NCBI RefSeq assembly: GCF_021391675.1
Contig: NZ_CP090095.1
Coordinates: 3,787,501-3,851,500 of the forward strand
Origin: Neorhizobium galegae
Lineage (GTDB): Bacteria > Pseudomonadota > Alphaproteobacteria > Rhizobiales > Rhizobiaceae
Reading direction: 5' to 3'
DNA: 64,000 nucleotides
Position 1 is the first letter of the stretch, and every line of letters begins with the position of its first letter. Shown here piece by piece: positions 44,542 through 52,436 of the stretch. A program made the position numbers and the translations under genes. The notes beneath the pieces are model-generated. The model was not told the DNA's origin. It searched no databases and saw only the letters and a program-made list of their open reading frames with translations.

Positions 44542-45398
44542 GGGGTCGCCTCCAGCGCCTGGGCTGCCCGCCTGCGCGCCGCCAGTATCCCGTGCTTCGG
44601 CGCCAGGACGAATGCGATCAGGAAGATTGCCGTCTGCAGCACCACGATGATGCCGCCGGTCGCCCCGTCGAGGAAATAACTCGCATAGGCGCCGACAAAG
44701 CTGGTGATCGACCCGATGATCACCGCCAGAACAAGGAGGCGCGGGAAACGGTCGGTCAGGAGGTAGGCGGTCGCCCCCGGCGTGACCACCATGCAGACGA
44801 CCAGGAAGGCCCCGACCGTCTGGAGCGCGGCGACCGTCGAAGCCGACAGCAGAGTGAAGAAGACGATCTTGAGCGCGGTCGGATTGAGGCCGATCGATCG
44901 GGCGTGGCTCTCGTCGAAGAAGGTTACCATCAGATCCTTCCATTTGACGAGCAGAACAGCCAGCGACACGAAGCCGATGATCGCGAGTTGCAGCGTGTCC
45001 TCGGGCGTGATGGCGAGGATGTTGCCGAGCACGATCGTCTGGATATTCACCGCCATGGGCTTCAGCGAGATCATGAACAGCCCCAGCCCGAAAAAGGAGG
45101 AGAAGATCAGGCCGATGATGGCATCTTCCTTCAGCTTGGTGCGCTGGTTGAGGAAAAGCATCGTGGCCGCGGCGAGCCCTCCGGAGAAAAAGGCGCCTAT
45201 CGAAAACGGAAGTCCGAGCATATAGGCGCCGGCCACGCCGGGAACGATCGCATGCGAGAGCGCATCGCCGATCAGCGACCAGCCTTTCAGCATCAGGTAA
45301 CAGGAAAGGAAGGCGCAGACGCCGCCGACAAGGGCCGAGACCCACATGGCATTCAGCATATAATTGTAGGTGAAGGGCTCGATCAGAACGGCGATCAT
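44538..45398 (-). CDS. sitC: Manganese/iron ABC transporter permease SitC
   Basis: 286-residue ABC-3 permease. GWSLIGDALSHAIVPGVAGAY and ALQTVGAFLVVCMVVTPGATA match SitC/MntB-type proteins, and it is clearly related to SitD. ATG 45398 overlaps the sitB stop by four bases, and its own stop overlaps the sitD start. Role: inner-membrane Mn2+ channel of SitABCD. Confidence 0.94.
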   Translation of the reverse strand: MIAVLIEPFTYNYMLNAMWVSALVGGVCAFLSCYLMLKGWSLIGDALSHAIVPGVAGAYMLGLPFSIGAFFSGGLAAATMLFLNQRTKLKEDAIIGLIFSSFFGLGLFMISLKPMAVNIQTIVLGNILAITPEDTLQLAIIGFVSLAVLLVKWKDLMVTFFDESHARSIGLNPTALKIVFFTLLSASTVAALQTVGAFLVVCMVVTPGATAYLLTDRFPRLLVLAVIIGSITSFVGAYASYFLDGATGGIIVVLQTAIFLIAFVLAPKHGILAARRRAAQALEATP

Positions 45399-46294
45399 TC
45401 GCGGCCTCCGCCTTCCTCGTCCGATGCACGGTTGGTCGCCTTCCCGCCTCGGAGCACTAGGGGCCGCTCATCGTCGCTGATCAGGCCGATCGACGTCGAT
45501 CTTCCGTTCTGCGCGTCGTGGAGCACAAAATGACGCAGCACGCCCCCAAAAGTCTTTTCCAGGTTTTCCTGGGTGAAGGTCTCGACAGTCGGCCCGTAGG
45601 CGAGCACCGTGCCCTTGATCAGGATGGTCCGGTCGCAGAATTCCGGCACCGAGCCCAGATTGTGCGTGGAGACCAGCATGACCCGGCCCTCGTCGCGCAA
45701 CTCGCGAAGCAAGGTGATGATCTGGTCCTCCGTCTTGACGTCGACGCCGGTGAAGGGCTCGTCGAGCATGATGACGCGGCCGTCCTGCGCCAGTGCGCGC
45801 GCCAGGAAAATCCGCTTCTTCTGCCCGCCCGACAACTCTCCGATCTGGCGCTTGCGGAATTCGCTCATGCTGACACGGGCCAGCGCCGTCGCCACGGCCT
45901 CGTGATCGGCGGCTTTTGGAATGCGCATCATGCCCATATGGCCGTAGCGGCCCATCATGACGACATCCTCGACCAGCACCGGAAAGTCCCAGTCGACGTC
46001 TTCCGACTGCGGCACATAGGCGACGAGGTTCTTGCGCAGCGCCTCCTTGACCGACATGCCGAGCACCCGGATGTCGCCTTTCGCCAGGCGCACAAAACCC
46101 ATGATCGCCTTGAAAAGCGTGGACTTGCCGGAACCGTTGACCCCCACCAGAGCGGTGATCGTTCCCTGCGGGATGCGGAAGCTCGCATCCCGCAGGGCCG
46201 TATGGCCGTTGCGGTAGGTCACGGTCGCGCCGTCGACCATGATTCCGTCAGAGCCGGAAGGTGCATGGTTCGGCCAACGGGGTTGAGCATTCAT
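45395..46294 (-). CDS. sitB: Manganese/iron ABC transporter ATPase SitB
   Basis: 299-residue ATPase with Walker A GVNGSGKSTLF, signature LSGGQKKRIFLARAL, Walker B VIMLDEPFTGVD and switch STHNLGS. The C-terminal tail carries GPTVETFTQENLEKTFGG, typical of SitB. The start was placed at ATG 46294 because AAGAGG is well spaced from it but abuts the ATG at 46303. It follows sitA after 72 bases. Confidence 0.94.
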   Translation of the reverse strand: MNAQPRWPNHAPSGSDGIMVDGATVTYRNGHTALRDASFRIPQGTITALVGVNGSGKSTLFKAIMGFVRLAKGDIRVLGMSVKEALRKNLVAYVPQSEDVDWDFPVLVEDVVMMGRYGHMGMMRIPKAADHEAVATALARVSMSEFRKRQIGELSGGQKKRIFLARALAQDGRVIMLDEPFTGVDVKTEDQIITLLRELRDEGRVMLVSTHNLGSVPEFCDRTILIKGTVLAYGPTVETFTQENLEKTFGGVLRHFVLHDAQNGRSTSIGLISDDERPLVLRGGKATNRASDEEGGGRE

Positions 46295-46366
46295 GGGAAA
46301 CATCCTCTTGAAAACGGCAAATTCACGAGCCCACCCGCCGGATCGCGAATGGGCGCACGACAGATA

Positions 46367-47281
46367 TCAGGGCGAGGCGGCAAGGCCCTTGGCGATGGTA
46401 TCCGAAGTCACCTTCAGAAGATCGAGATAGGTCGGAACCGGGCCATCGGCCTCGCTCAGCGAGTCCACATAAAGAACGCCGCCGTATTTGGCGCCGGTTT
46501 CCCGCGCCACCTGTTCGGCTGGTTTCGGCGAAATCGTACTTTCAGAGAAAACGACACCGATCCGGTTCTTGCGAACGGCGTCGATCACCTTGCGAACCTG
46601 CTGCGGCGTGCCCTGCTGGTCGGCATTGATCGGCCACAGATAAAACTCCTTCAAGCCGAAATCGCGGGCGAGATAGGAGAAGGCGCCTTCGCTCGTCACA
46701 AGCCACCGCTTGTCTTCCGGCACCTTGGCGAGTTCGGCCTTGATGGGATCTATGGCCGCCTTGATCTTCTCCTTGTAGGCTTCGGCATTGGCCTTGTAGA
46801 TCGCGGCATTCTTCGGATCGTACTTCACGAAGGCATCGCGGATGTTGTCGACATAGATCAGCGCCGCGGTGGGAGACATCCAGGCATGCGGGTTGGGCTT
46901 GCCCACATACGGGCCTTCGACGATGCCCATCGGCTCGACGCCTGTCGAGACCACGACGCCCGGCACGTCCTTCAGGTTCTGAAAGAACTTCTCGAACCAG
47001 AGCTCGAGATTGAGCCCGTTCCAGAAGACGAGCTTGGCGCCCTGCGCCCGCTGGATGTCGCCGGGTGTCGGCTGATAGTTGTGGATTTCCGCACCGGGCT
47101 TGGTGATGGATTCGACGACCGCGGCGTCGCCGGCGACGTTTTTCGCGATGTCGGCGATCACCGTGAAAGTCGTCACCGCCTTGAACTTGTCCTGAGCCGA
47201 TGCCGGCATGACCGCCAGAACGGCGGCGAACGCCGTTCCCACCATTCCGGTCAAGACCAGCCATCGTATCTTGTCAAGCAT
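46367..47281 (-). CDS. sitA: Manganese/iron-binding periplasmic protein SitA
   Basis: 304-residue cluster 9 (PsaA/TroA-type) metal-binding protein with a Sec signal peptide cleaved near MPASAQDKF. Metal ligands expected in the family are visible: His in EIHNYQPTP, His in PNPHAWMSP, Glu in TSEGAFSYLA and Asp near the C-terminus (VDSLSEAD). VTTFTVIADIAKNVAGD is the family N-terminus. ATG 47281 follows AAAGGAGGC. It is the first gene of sitABCD and has a Mur/Fur-like box upstream. Confidence 0.95.
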   Translation of the reverse strand: MLDKIRWLVLTGMVGTAFAAVLAVMPASAQDKFKAVTTFTVIADIAKNVAGDAAVVESITKPGAEIHNYQPTPGDIQRAQGAKLVFWNGLNLELWFEKFFQNLKDVPGVVVSTGVEPMGIVEGPYVGKPNPHAWMSPTAALIYVDNIRDAFVKYDPKNAAIYKANAEAYKEKIKAAIDPIKAELAKVPEDKRWLVTSEGAFSYLARDFGLKEFYLWPINADQQGTPQQVRKVIDAVRKNRIGVVFSESTISPKPAEQVARETGAKYGGVLYVDSLSEADGPVPTYLDLLKVTSDTIAKGLAASP

Positions 47282-47582
47282 GCACGCCTCCTTTTGCGAA
47301 TAGGACTTAATTGCAGTCAGTGTTCGGAATGGCCTCGTCGCAGCTGGGAATCGTCTGCAACAACGATGGGCACTCTCGTTATATTCATATTCTGCAATTG
47401 CGAATGATTTGCAACAAGGATTCGCAGCGGGAGGACAAAATGATTGCAGCCTTGCCTTCCCTCGTTGTTAGGGCGAGGGCAAAACCATCCATGGATATTC
47501 AAGGGAACGCTCTCCCCCAGTCGATGCGGCCCGCACCGAGAAGGGCAAGGTTCACTGTCGTGGTTGGTCTCCGGTGGCCCGA
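47282..47582. other. Promoter region of sitA and downstream of the PanB-like gene
   Basis: 301 bases between the two minus-strand units. The sitA-proximal half is AT-rich and holds the Mur-like box and a TATGAATAT sequence that could be its -10. No gene is supported in it; the small open frames lack ribosome-binding sites. Nothing resembling a strong terminator of the PanB-like operon was seen. Confidence 0.5.
47393..47414. promoter_or_regulatory. Mur/Fur-type operator candidate upstream of sitA
   Basis: On the minus strand the sequence is TTGCAAATCATTCGCAATTG followed by CA: an imperfect palindrome of TTGCAA/TTGCA arms. It resembles the manganese-responsive (Mur) sites that control rhizobial sit operons, as remembered. 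It overlaps a plausible -35 (TTGCAA), with TATGAATAT about 19 bases downstream. Repression by Mn-loaded Mur is inferred. Confidence 0.55.
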
Positions 47583-48377
47583 TCAGCCGTCGATCATATT
47601 CCGGAAGCGGGCGAGTTCCCCGCTCGACACGCCGACTTTGTGGGGCTCCGCCGGATAGGCTCCGCTCTCGACGTCCTGGCGGAATTCCCGGAAGGCTGCG
47701 ATGCGCTCGTGCTGCAGGCGGTCGAATTCAGCGTTGAAGTTGCGATAGGTCTTCGCATGTCGCGGCACATGCCCGCGGTTCTGTCCGAGCACGTCATCGG
47801 CAAAGAGATATTGCGCGTCGCAACCGGCGCCCGCCCCCATCGAGATCATGAAAAGAGATGTCCGGGCGCTGATCAGCGAGGCAACTTCGGCGGGAACCAC
47901 CTCGATTTCGGCGGCGAAGGCACCAGCCTCCTCGAGGGCCTTGACGGCATTCCAGATCGTCATCGCGCTGTCGGCCGTCTTGCCGACCGCCTTGAAGCCA
48001 CCGGTCCAGGTTGCCTTCGAGGGAATGAGGCCGACATGGCTGCAGACGGGAATGCCCTCGTCCCTGAGCCCTCGGATGATCCGGAGGCTCGCCGCGCAAT
48101 AGACGGCGTCGCCACCGGCGCGCATCGCCTTGAAGGCCGCCCGCAGATATTCCTCCGTCGTGACGAAGTCGCCATATTCGAGCCCCGGCACGGCAAACAC
48201 ACTTGGCGCCGCCTCCCGGAATGCAGGCCCGAGGAGCGCCGGCGGCACGGAAACCATTTCAATCCCGGCCTTCTCGGCGGCTTCCGCCTCCTCGAGCGTG
48301 ACGACACGAAGCATGCTGAGCTGGCGCTTGCCCTTGAGCGCCAGGATATCGGCAACGGTGGGACGGTTGGATTTCAT
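47583..48377 (-). CDS. PanB-like (ketopantoate hydroxymethyltransferase superfamily) protein lacking metal ligands
   Basis: 264-residue TIM-barrel protein with the general PanB layout: GIPVCSHVGLIPSKA (PanB GIPVxGHxGLxPQ), EIEVVPAEVA (retained Glu) and GAGAGCDAQYLFADDVLG near the C-terminus. However, the GDSLG segment that gives the Mg2+ ligand in true PanB reads VPPALLG, and the later Glu region reads AVYCAASL. It is therefore probably not making ketopantoate. It is last in an operon with desaturase, Rieske ferredoxin and reductase genes. A related C1 or phosphoenolpyruvate-mutase-type reaction is possible; function unknown. Confidence 0.75.
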   Translation of the reverse strand: MKSNRPTVADILALKGKRQLSMLRVVTLEEAEAAEKAGIEMVSVPPALLGPAFREAAPSVFAVPGLEYGDFVTTEEYLRAAFKAMRAGGDAVYCAASLRIIRGLRDEGIPVCSHVGLIPSKATWTGGFKAVGKTADSAMTIWNAVKALEEAGAFAAEIEVVPAEVASLISARTSLFMISMGAGAGCDAQYLFADDVLGQNRGHVPRHAKTYRNFNAEFDRLQHERIAAFREFRQDVESGAYPAEPHKVGVSSGELARFRNMIDG

Positions 48378-48402
48378 CGGTGCATCCTTTGGCGCCAGGC
48401 GC

Positions 48403-49623
48403 TCACAGAAGGGATTTCAGTTTGACGGAAGGATCGGCGAGTGCAGCGGGATCGGGGCGCGCGCCCCTGGCGATCAGCATCTCGGCAAGCCGAATGTCGC
48501 GGGCAACGGCACCGCCGGGGCCAAGTCCGCTGGCTGCCAGCAATCGCCCATCCGCATCGAGGTGAAACAGGATTTCGGCCTCCGGCGACAGCGTCCGGCC
48601 GACGGTCGATGTTGCGCCGTCGGCCAGGCCGGCTACCTGCAGCGTCAGGTCGTATTGGTCCGACCAGAACCAGGGCAGCGCATCGAAGGGTTCGGCCTCT
48701 CCCAGCATGTTGGCCGCCGCGACGCTGCCCTGTTCCTGCGCGTTGCGCCAGGATTCGAGCCTGACGCGCCGGCCGCCATAGGCGGTGACGGGAAAGGAGC
48801 AGCAGTCGCCGGCGGCGAAGATGTGCGGATCGCTGGTCGCCAGATGGCGGTCGACGGCGATGCCGTTGTCGATCGCAAGCCCTGCTTCTGCGGCAAGACG
48901 GGTGTTGGGCTGGGCGCCGATCCCGACCACAAGCGCATCGACCTTGATCCTGCGACCATCGGCGAACCCGATGGCAACGCCGCTCTCGCCATCGGCGATG
49001 GTCTCGATCGCCACGCCGCAGAGGAGTTCCACGCCTTCTGCCGCATGCCGCGCCTGCAAGGCGAGCGCGAGCTTTTCGGGAACGCCACGCATCAACACGC
49101 GCGGTTGCGCCTCAAACAAGGTGACGGCCGTGCCGAGTTTCCGGCCCATCGCGGCCAGTTCGAGCCCGATGAAGCCACCGCCAAGAATGGCCAGGCGGCC
49201 ATCCTCCCGCATATGGCGACGAATGGCGGATGCGTCCTCGACGGTCCGCAGCACATGGATGCGATCACTCGTGGCAATGCCTGGGAACTGGCGCGGCACG
49301 GCGCCGGTTGCGAGCAGCAGCCGTTCGTAGGACAGCGTTTCGCCGGTTTCCAGTAGCAGCGCATGGCGCGCCGGGTCGAGCGAGATAGCCCGCTGTCCTC
49401 GCAGAAAGGAGATCCCCGCCTCGGCAAAACGTTCGTTTGCGACGATCGCCCGAACGGTCTCGGCTTCCTTGCCCGCCTTCGACAAGGGCGGACGCTCGTA
49501 AGGGAGATGCGGTTCGTCGCCGATCAGCGTGACGGTCCCCTGGTAACCCCGCTCCCGCAGGGCAAAGGCCGCCCGCACGCCCGCCTCGCCGGCGCCGACG
49601 ATCACCATGCCTTTATCGCCCAT
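48403..49623 (-). CDS. FAD-dependent ferredoxin reductase (MocF-like)
   Basis: 406-residue pyridine nucleotide-disulphide-fold flavoprotein. FAD motif VIVGAGEAGVRAA at about residue 7, NAD motif ILGGGFIGLELAA near 150, and FAAGDCCSFP near 280. It belongs to the class that reduces Rieske or 2Fe-2S ferredoxins for oxygenases. ATG 49623 lies 11 bases inside the Rieske gene, so the two are translationally coupled. Longer frames into that gene were rejected. It would pass electrons from NAD(P)H to the Rieske protein and then to the diiron enzyme at 49984-51075. Confidence 0.9.
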   Translation of the reverse strand: MGDKGMVIVGAGEAGVRAAFALRERGYQGTVTLIGDEPHLPYERPPLSKAGKEAETVRAIVANERFAEAGISFLRGQRAISLDPARHALLLETGETLSYERLLLATGAVPRQFPGIATSDRIHVLRTVEDASAIRRHMREDGRLAILGGGFIGLELAAMGRKLGTAVTLFEAQPRVLMRGVPEKLALALQARHAAEGVELLCGVAIETIADGESGVAIGFADGRRIKVDALVVGIGAQPNTRLAAEAGLAIDNGIAVDRHLATSDPHIFAAGDCCSFPVTAYGGRRVRLESWRNAQEQGSVAAANMLGEAEPFDALPWFWSDQYDLTLQVAGLADGATSTVGRTLSPEAEILFHLDADGRLLAASGLGPGGAVARDIRLAEMLIARGARPDPAALADPSVKLKSLL

Positions 49624-49939
49624 CTCGGCCGACCTGGATGAAGACGCGGCCACCATCGACCTTGACTGCATAAGTCCTGAGGTTGACGCAGACGGGCGCG
49701 CCCTTGGCTTGGCCGGTCTTGTAGTTGAAGCGGCCGTTGTGCTTCGGACATTCGATGATGTCGTCCATCACCAGGCCATCGGCCAGATGGACATTCTCGT
49801 GCGTGCAATGTCCGTCGGTCGCGTGGAAACTGTCTTCCAGGCTGCGATAGACAGCGTAGCTCTTGCCGTCGTGATCGAAGCGGATGACATCCTCTTCGTC
49901 GATCTCGTCCGTGTCGCAGACGTCGATCCAGGTGCTCAT
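49613..49939 (-). CDS. Rieske-type [2Fe-2S] ferredoxin (MocE-like)
   Basis: 108-residue soluble Rieske ferredoxin. The cluster ligands are Cys45 and His47 (CTH) and Cys64 and His67 (CPKH), with 16 residues between the pairs, as in Rieske ferredoxins of oxygenase systems. ATG 49939 follows GGAGGAG; the frame to 49987 was rejected. It lies 44 bases after the desaturase gene and overlaps the reductase gene. It is the electron carrier of the three-part oxygenase and corresponds to MocE of rhizopine catabolism. Confidence 0.93.
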   Translation of the reverse strand: MSTWIDVCDTDEIDEEDVIRFDHDGKSYAVYRSLEDSFHATDGHCTHENVHLADGLVMDDIIECPKHNGRFNYKTGQAKGAPVCVNLRTYAVKVDGGRVFIQVGRDGR

Positions 49940-49983
49940 CGGGCTCTCCTCCCCATAAAGGCTTGTTTTGTCGGACGCCGGCG

Positions 49984-51075
49984 TCACTCCGCCGCCGGCG
50001 CCATGGCGTCATTGTGGAAGTCTTCGCGATAAGGCTTTGCCGTCGGCGGCAACTCGCGCTTCAGGAAGTAATCCTCGTTCCGGAGCTGGCGCAGGAAGGC
50101 CGGGATCATCTCGCGATAACCGTCGAGGATCGACCGGTTCGGTACCGGCAGATCGTCCTTGATCATCGCATGCAGCTTCGGCAGCGCGTGATAGGGCACC
50201 ATCGGGAACATGTGATGCTCCACGTGATAGTTCATGTTCCAGTAGATGAAGCGGCTGATCGGGTTCATGTAGACCGTGCGGCTGTTTAGCCGGTGGTCGG
50301 TGACGTTGTCGGCAAGGCCGCCATGCTGCAACAGGCCGGTCATGACATGGTGCCAGGCACCATAAAGGCGCGGCATGCCGATCAGCATCAGAGGCAGGAT
50401 CGAATTCAGGCCGACCGCGAGCGCGACGGTCGCCACATAGATCGCAAGCCAGATGCGCGCGACGCGGATCGCCTTCGGCTGCTCCGTCTCGGGAATGATG
50501 ACCTTCTCTTCGGCGCTGATGACACCAAACGCGTTGCGGACCATGTCGATCACCGCATGCCAGGCATCCAACAGGCCGAACAAATTGAGGATCAGCCGCA
50601 GGAGATCCGGCGGACGCATCACCGCGATTTCCGGATCCCGGCCGACAATGACCGTATCGGTGTGGTGCCGGGTATGGCTCCAGCGCCAGGTCACCGGATT
50701 GCGTATGATCATGAAACAGGCGATCTGGTAGACAAGGTTGTTCATCCACATCGTCTTGAACGCCGTGCCATGACCGCATTCATGCCAGCGGCTGTCCGAG
50801 GCCGACCCGTAGAACACGCCATAGGCGAGGAAGAAAAGGATCGCCCAGAGGCTTCCCCAGAAATAGATGCCAAGCCCTGCAAATACGACCATGCAGCCGA
50901 GCCAGATCGCCGTATCCCGGAGGGCCGGCCCATCCTCCCGCTTCATCAATTCCTTCATCTGCTTGCGCGGAATCTCGGTATGGTACCACTGCGCCGCCGC
51001 GAGCCCATTGGCCACCGCCACCTGCGCATCGCGCCCAAGCAGGCTGTAGTCACGCTTTGCCGCTGTCCTCGCCAT
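49984..51075 (-). CDS. Diiron fatty-acid-desaturase-family monooxygenase (MocD-like)
   Basis: 363-residue membrane enzyme with three histidine boxes: HECGH (98-102), HTRHH (134-138) and HVEHH (near 285), plus four or so hydrophobic segments. The boxes bind two irons that activate oxygen. Such proteins desaturate or hydroxylate; MocD of rhizopine catabolism is a member that works with a Rieske ferredoxin and reductase, exactly the genes that follow here. ATG 51075 follows GGAGGAG. The likely reaction is oxidative removal of a methyl group from an O- or N-methylated substrate; a lipid desaturase role is less likely given the context. It is divergent from the LacI gene. Confidence 0.88.
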   Translation of the reverse strand: MARTAAKRDYSLLGRDAQVAVANGLAAAQWYHTEIPRKQMKELMKREDGPALRDTAIWLGCMVVFAGLGIYFWGSLWAILFFLAYGVFYGSASDSRWHECGHGTAFKTMWMNNLVYQIACFMIIRNPVTWRWSHTRHHTDTVIVGRDPEIAVMRPPDLLRLILNLFGLLDAWHAVIDMVRNAFGVISAEEKVIIPETEQPKAIRVARIWLAIYVATVALAVGLNSILPLMLIGMPRLYGAWHHVMTGLLQHGGLADNVTDHRLNSRTVYMNPISRFIYWNMNYHVEHHMFPMVPYHALPKLHAMIKDDLPVPNRSILDGYREMIPAFLRQLRNEDYFLKRELPPTAKPYREDFHNDAMAPAAE

Positions 51076-51174
51076 CGATCTCCTCCGTCGGTTTCGATGC
51101 GGTCGCCATCGAAGGCGCCGCACGGCATCTGAGCTTGAGGATTATCGTTGTTCTGACAGATCACAATCCACGCA

Positions 51175-51222
51175 TGATATATTCTATCAAAGTCTATCAT
51201 TCTTGATTTATTCCATGATAGA
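51175..51222. promoter_or_regulatory. Clustered TATCA/TGATA palindromes in the desaturase/lacI divergent region
   Basis: TGATATATTCTATCA (51175-51189) is a five-base inverted repeat around five bases. TCTATCAT (51193-51200) and ATGATAGA (51215-51222) form a perfect eight-base inverted repeat around 14 bases. The TCTATCA unit occurs twice, ten bases apart. The cluster lies between divergent genes and is probably the operator of the LacI-family regulator. Confidence 0.65.
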
Positions 51223-51247
51223 AACATCTCACCTGATGGAGGAACAG

Positions 51248-52279
51248 ATGGGATCAAGACCGACGATCGCGGACCTGGCCAAGGCTGCGGGAGTGAGTGT
51301 CGCAACCGTAGACCGCGTGTTGAACGGACGGCACAAGGTGCGCGAGGACACGGCGCGGCGCGTCTATGACGCGGCAAACGAGATTGGCTTCCATGCCGTC
51401 GGATTGCTCCGGCAGCGAGTGTTCGAGGGCCTGCCGCAATACCGGTTGGGCTTCATCCTGCAGAAGCCCAACCACCATTTCTACCAGAGTTTCAAGCGGG
51501 AGCTGGAGATCGCCGTCCAGAATCATCCCGGCATTCGCGGCGTTGCGCAGATCGAATTCTGCACCAACCAAACACCGAGCGAACTGGCCGACAAGCTGAG
51601 AGAGGTAGGCGCCAGGAATCAGGCGGTCGCGATGACATCCCCGGACTATCCGGCCGTGACGGTGACAGCGGAGGAACTGAAGGCAAGGGGCATCCCGGTA
51701 TTCTCACTCCTGTCTGATTTCGCCTCCGGCATCCGCGAGGGCTATGTCGGGCTCAATAACCGCAAGGCCGGTCGAACGGCAGCCTGGATGATCGCGAAGG
51801 CCGCGAAAAAACCGGGGAAGGTGGCGGTTTTCGTCGGTAGTCACCGCTTTCACGGTCACGAATTACGCGAGATCGGCTTTCGGTCCTACTTCCGCGAACA
51901 CGCTCCCGACTTCGAGGTTCTGGACACGCTGGTGAACCTCGAAACGGTTGAAATTACCCACGAAGCAACGCTGGATCTGCTGCACCGCCATCCGGATCTC
52001 GTGGGTTTCTATGTTGCCGGCGGCGGAATGGAAGGCGCCATCTCCGCCATCCGGGAAGAAAAGCTCGGCGGCAAGCATGTTATCGTCGTCAACGAACTGA
52101 CGCCAATTTCCCGCGCAGCGCTGGCCGATGAGATCGTGACCCTGGCGATTGCGACACCGCTTGCCAATCTGTGCCGCGAACTGGTCCAGTTGATGGTCGA
52201 GGCTGTGGATACCGGTCCCGCGACGGCGCCCGGCCAGACTTTCCTCCCGCTCGAAATTTACGTGCCGGAAAACATCTGA
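51248..52279 (+). CDS. LacI-family transcriptional regulator
   Basis: 343-residue regulator: N-terminal helix-turn-helix (RPTIADLAKAAGVSVATVDR, VLNGRHKV) with hinge helix, then a periplasmic-binding-protein-like ligand domain (about 65-340). Start ATG 51248 follows TGGAGGAAC; earlier in-frame Mets lie in the operator region. Its divergent position and the nearby TATCA palindromes suggest it regulates the MocDEF-like operon and the importer downstream. The inducer is probably the imported sugar or cyclitol or its metabolite. Confidence 0.93.
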   Translation: MGSRPTIADLAKAAGVSVATVDRVLNGRHKVREDTARRVYDAANEIGFHAVGLLRQRVFEGLPQYRLGFILQKPNHHFYQSFKRELEIAVQNHPGIRGVAQIEFCTNQTPSELADKLREVGARNQAVAMTSPDYPAVTVTAEELKARGIPVFSLLSDFASGIREGYVGLNNRKAGRTAAWMIAKAAKKPGKVAVFVGSHRFHGHELREIGFRSYFREHAPDFEVLDTLVNLETVEITHEATLDLLHRHPDLVGFYVAGGGMEGAISAIREEKLGGKHVIVVNELTPISRAALADEIVTLAIATPLANLCRELVQLMVEAVDTGPATAPGQTFLPLEIYVPENI

Positions 52280-52319
52280 ACCGTGATGATGAAAAACCAT
52301 CATAACGATCTGCAAATTC

Positions 52320-52350
52320 TTTCATAAATGAAATAGAATATTGCTATTTC
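52320..52350. promoter_or_regulatory. Overlapping palindromes before the importer/isomerase operon
   Basis: TTTCATAAATGAAA (52320-52333, six-base arms) overlaps GAAATAG-N7-CTATTTC (52330-52350, seven-base arms). They lie in the 157-base AT-rich gap between lacI and the TIM-barrel gene at 52437, in a promoter-like position. Candidate LacI-family operators; arms partly resemble the TATCA sites. Confidence 0.5.
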
Positions 52351-52436
52351 TTCTTTGACCAACGCCACGAAACCTGATGACTTCGTTCAGCGGGACGGAG
52401 GAGGAAAGCCGGCCGCGACAAACTTCGGGAGAACTC

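Noticed and set aside
43600..44679. 359-residue plus-strand open frame opposite sitD
   Set aside because: Shadow with Asp/His/Gln-rich composition; the permease on the minus strand is clear.
45518..47407. 629-residue plus-strand open frame opposite sitB and sitA
   Set aside because: Shadow frame; SitA and SitB motifs are clear on the other strand.
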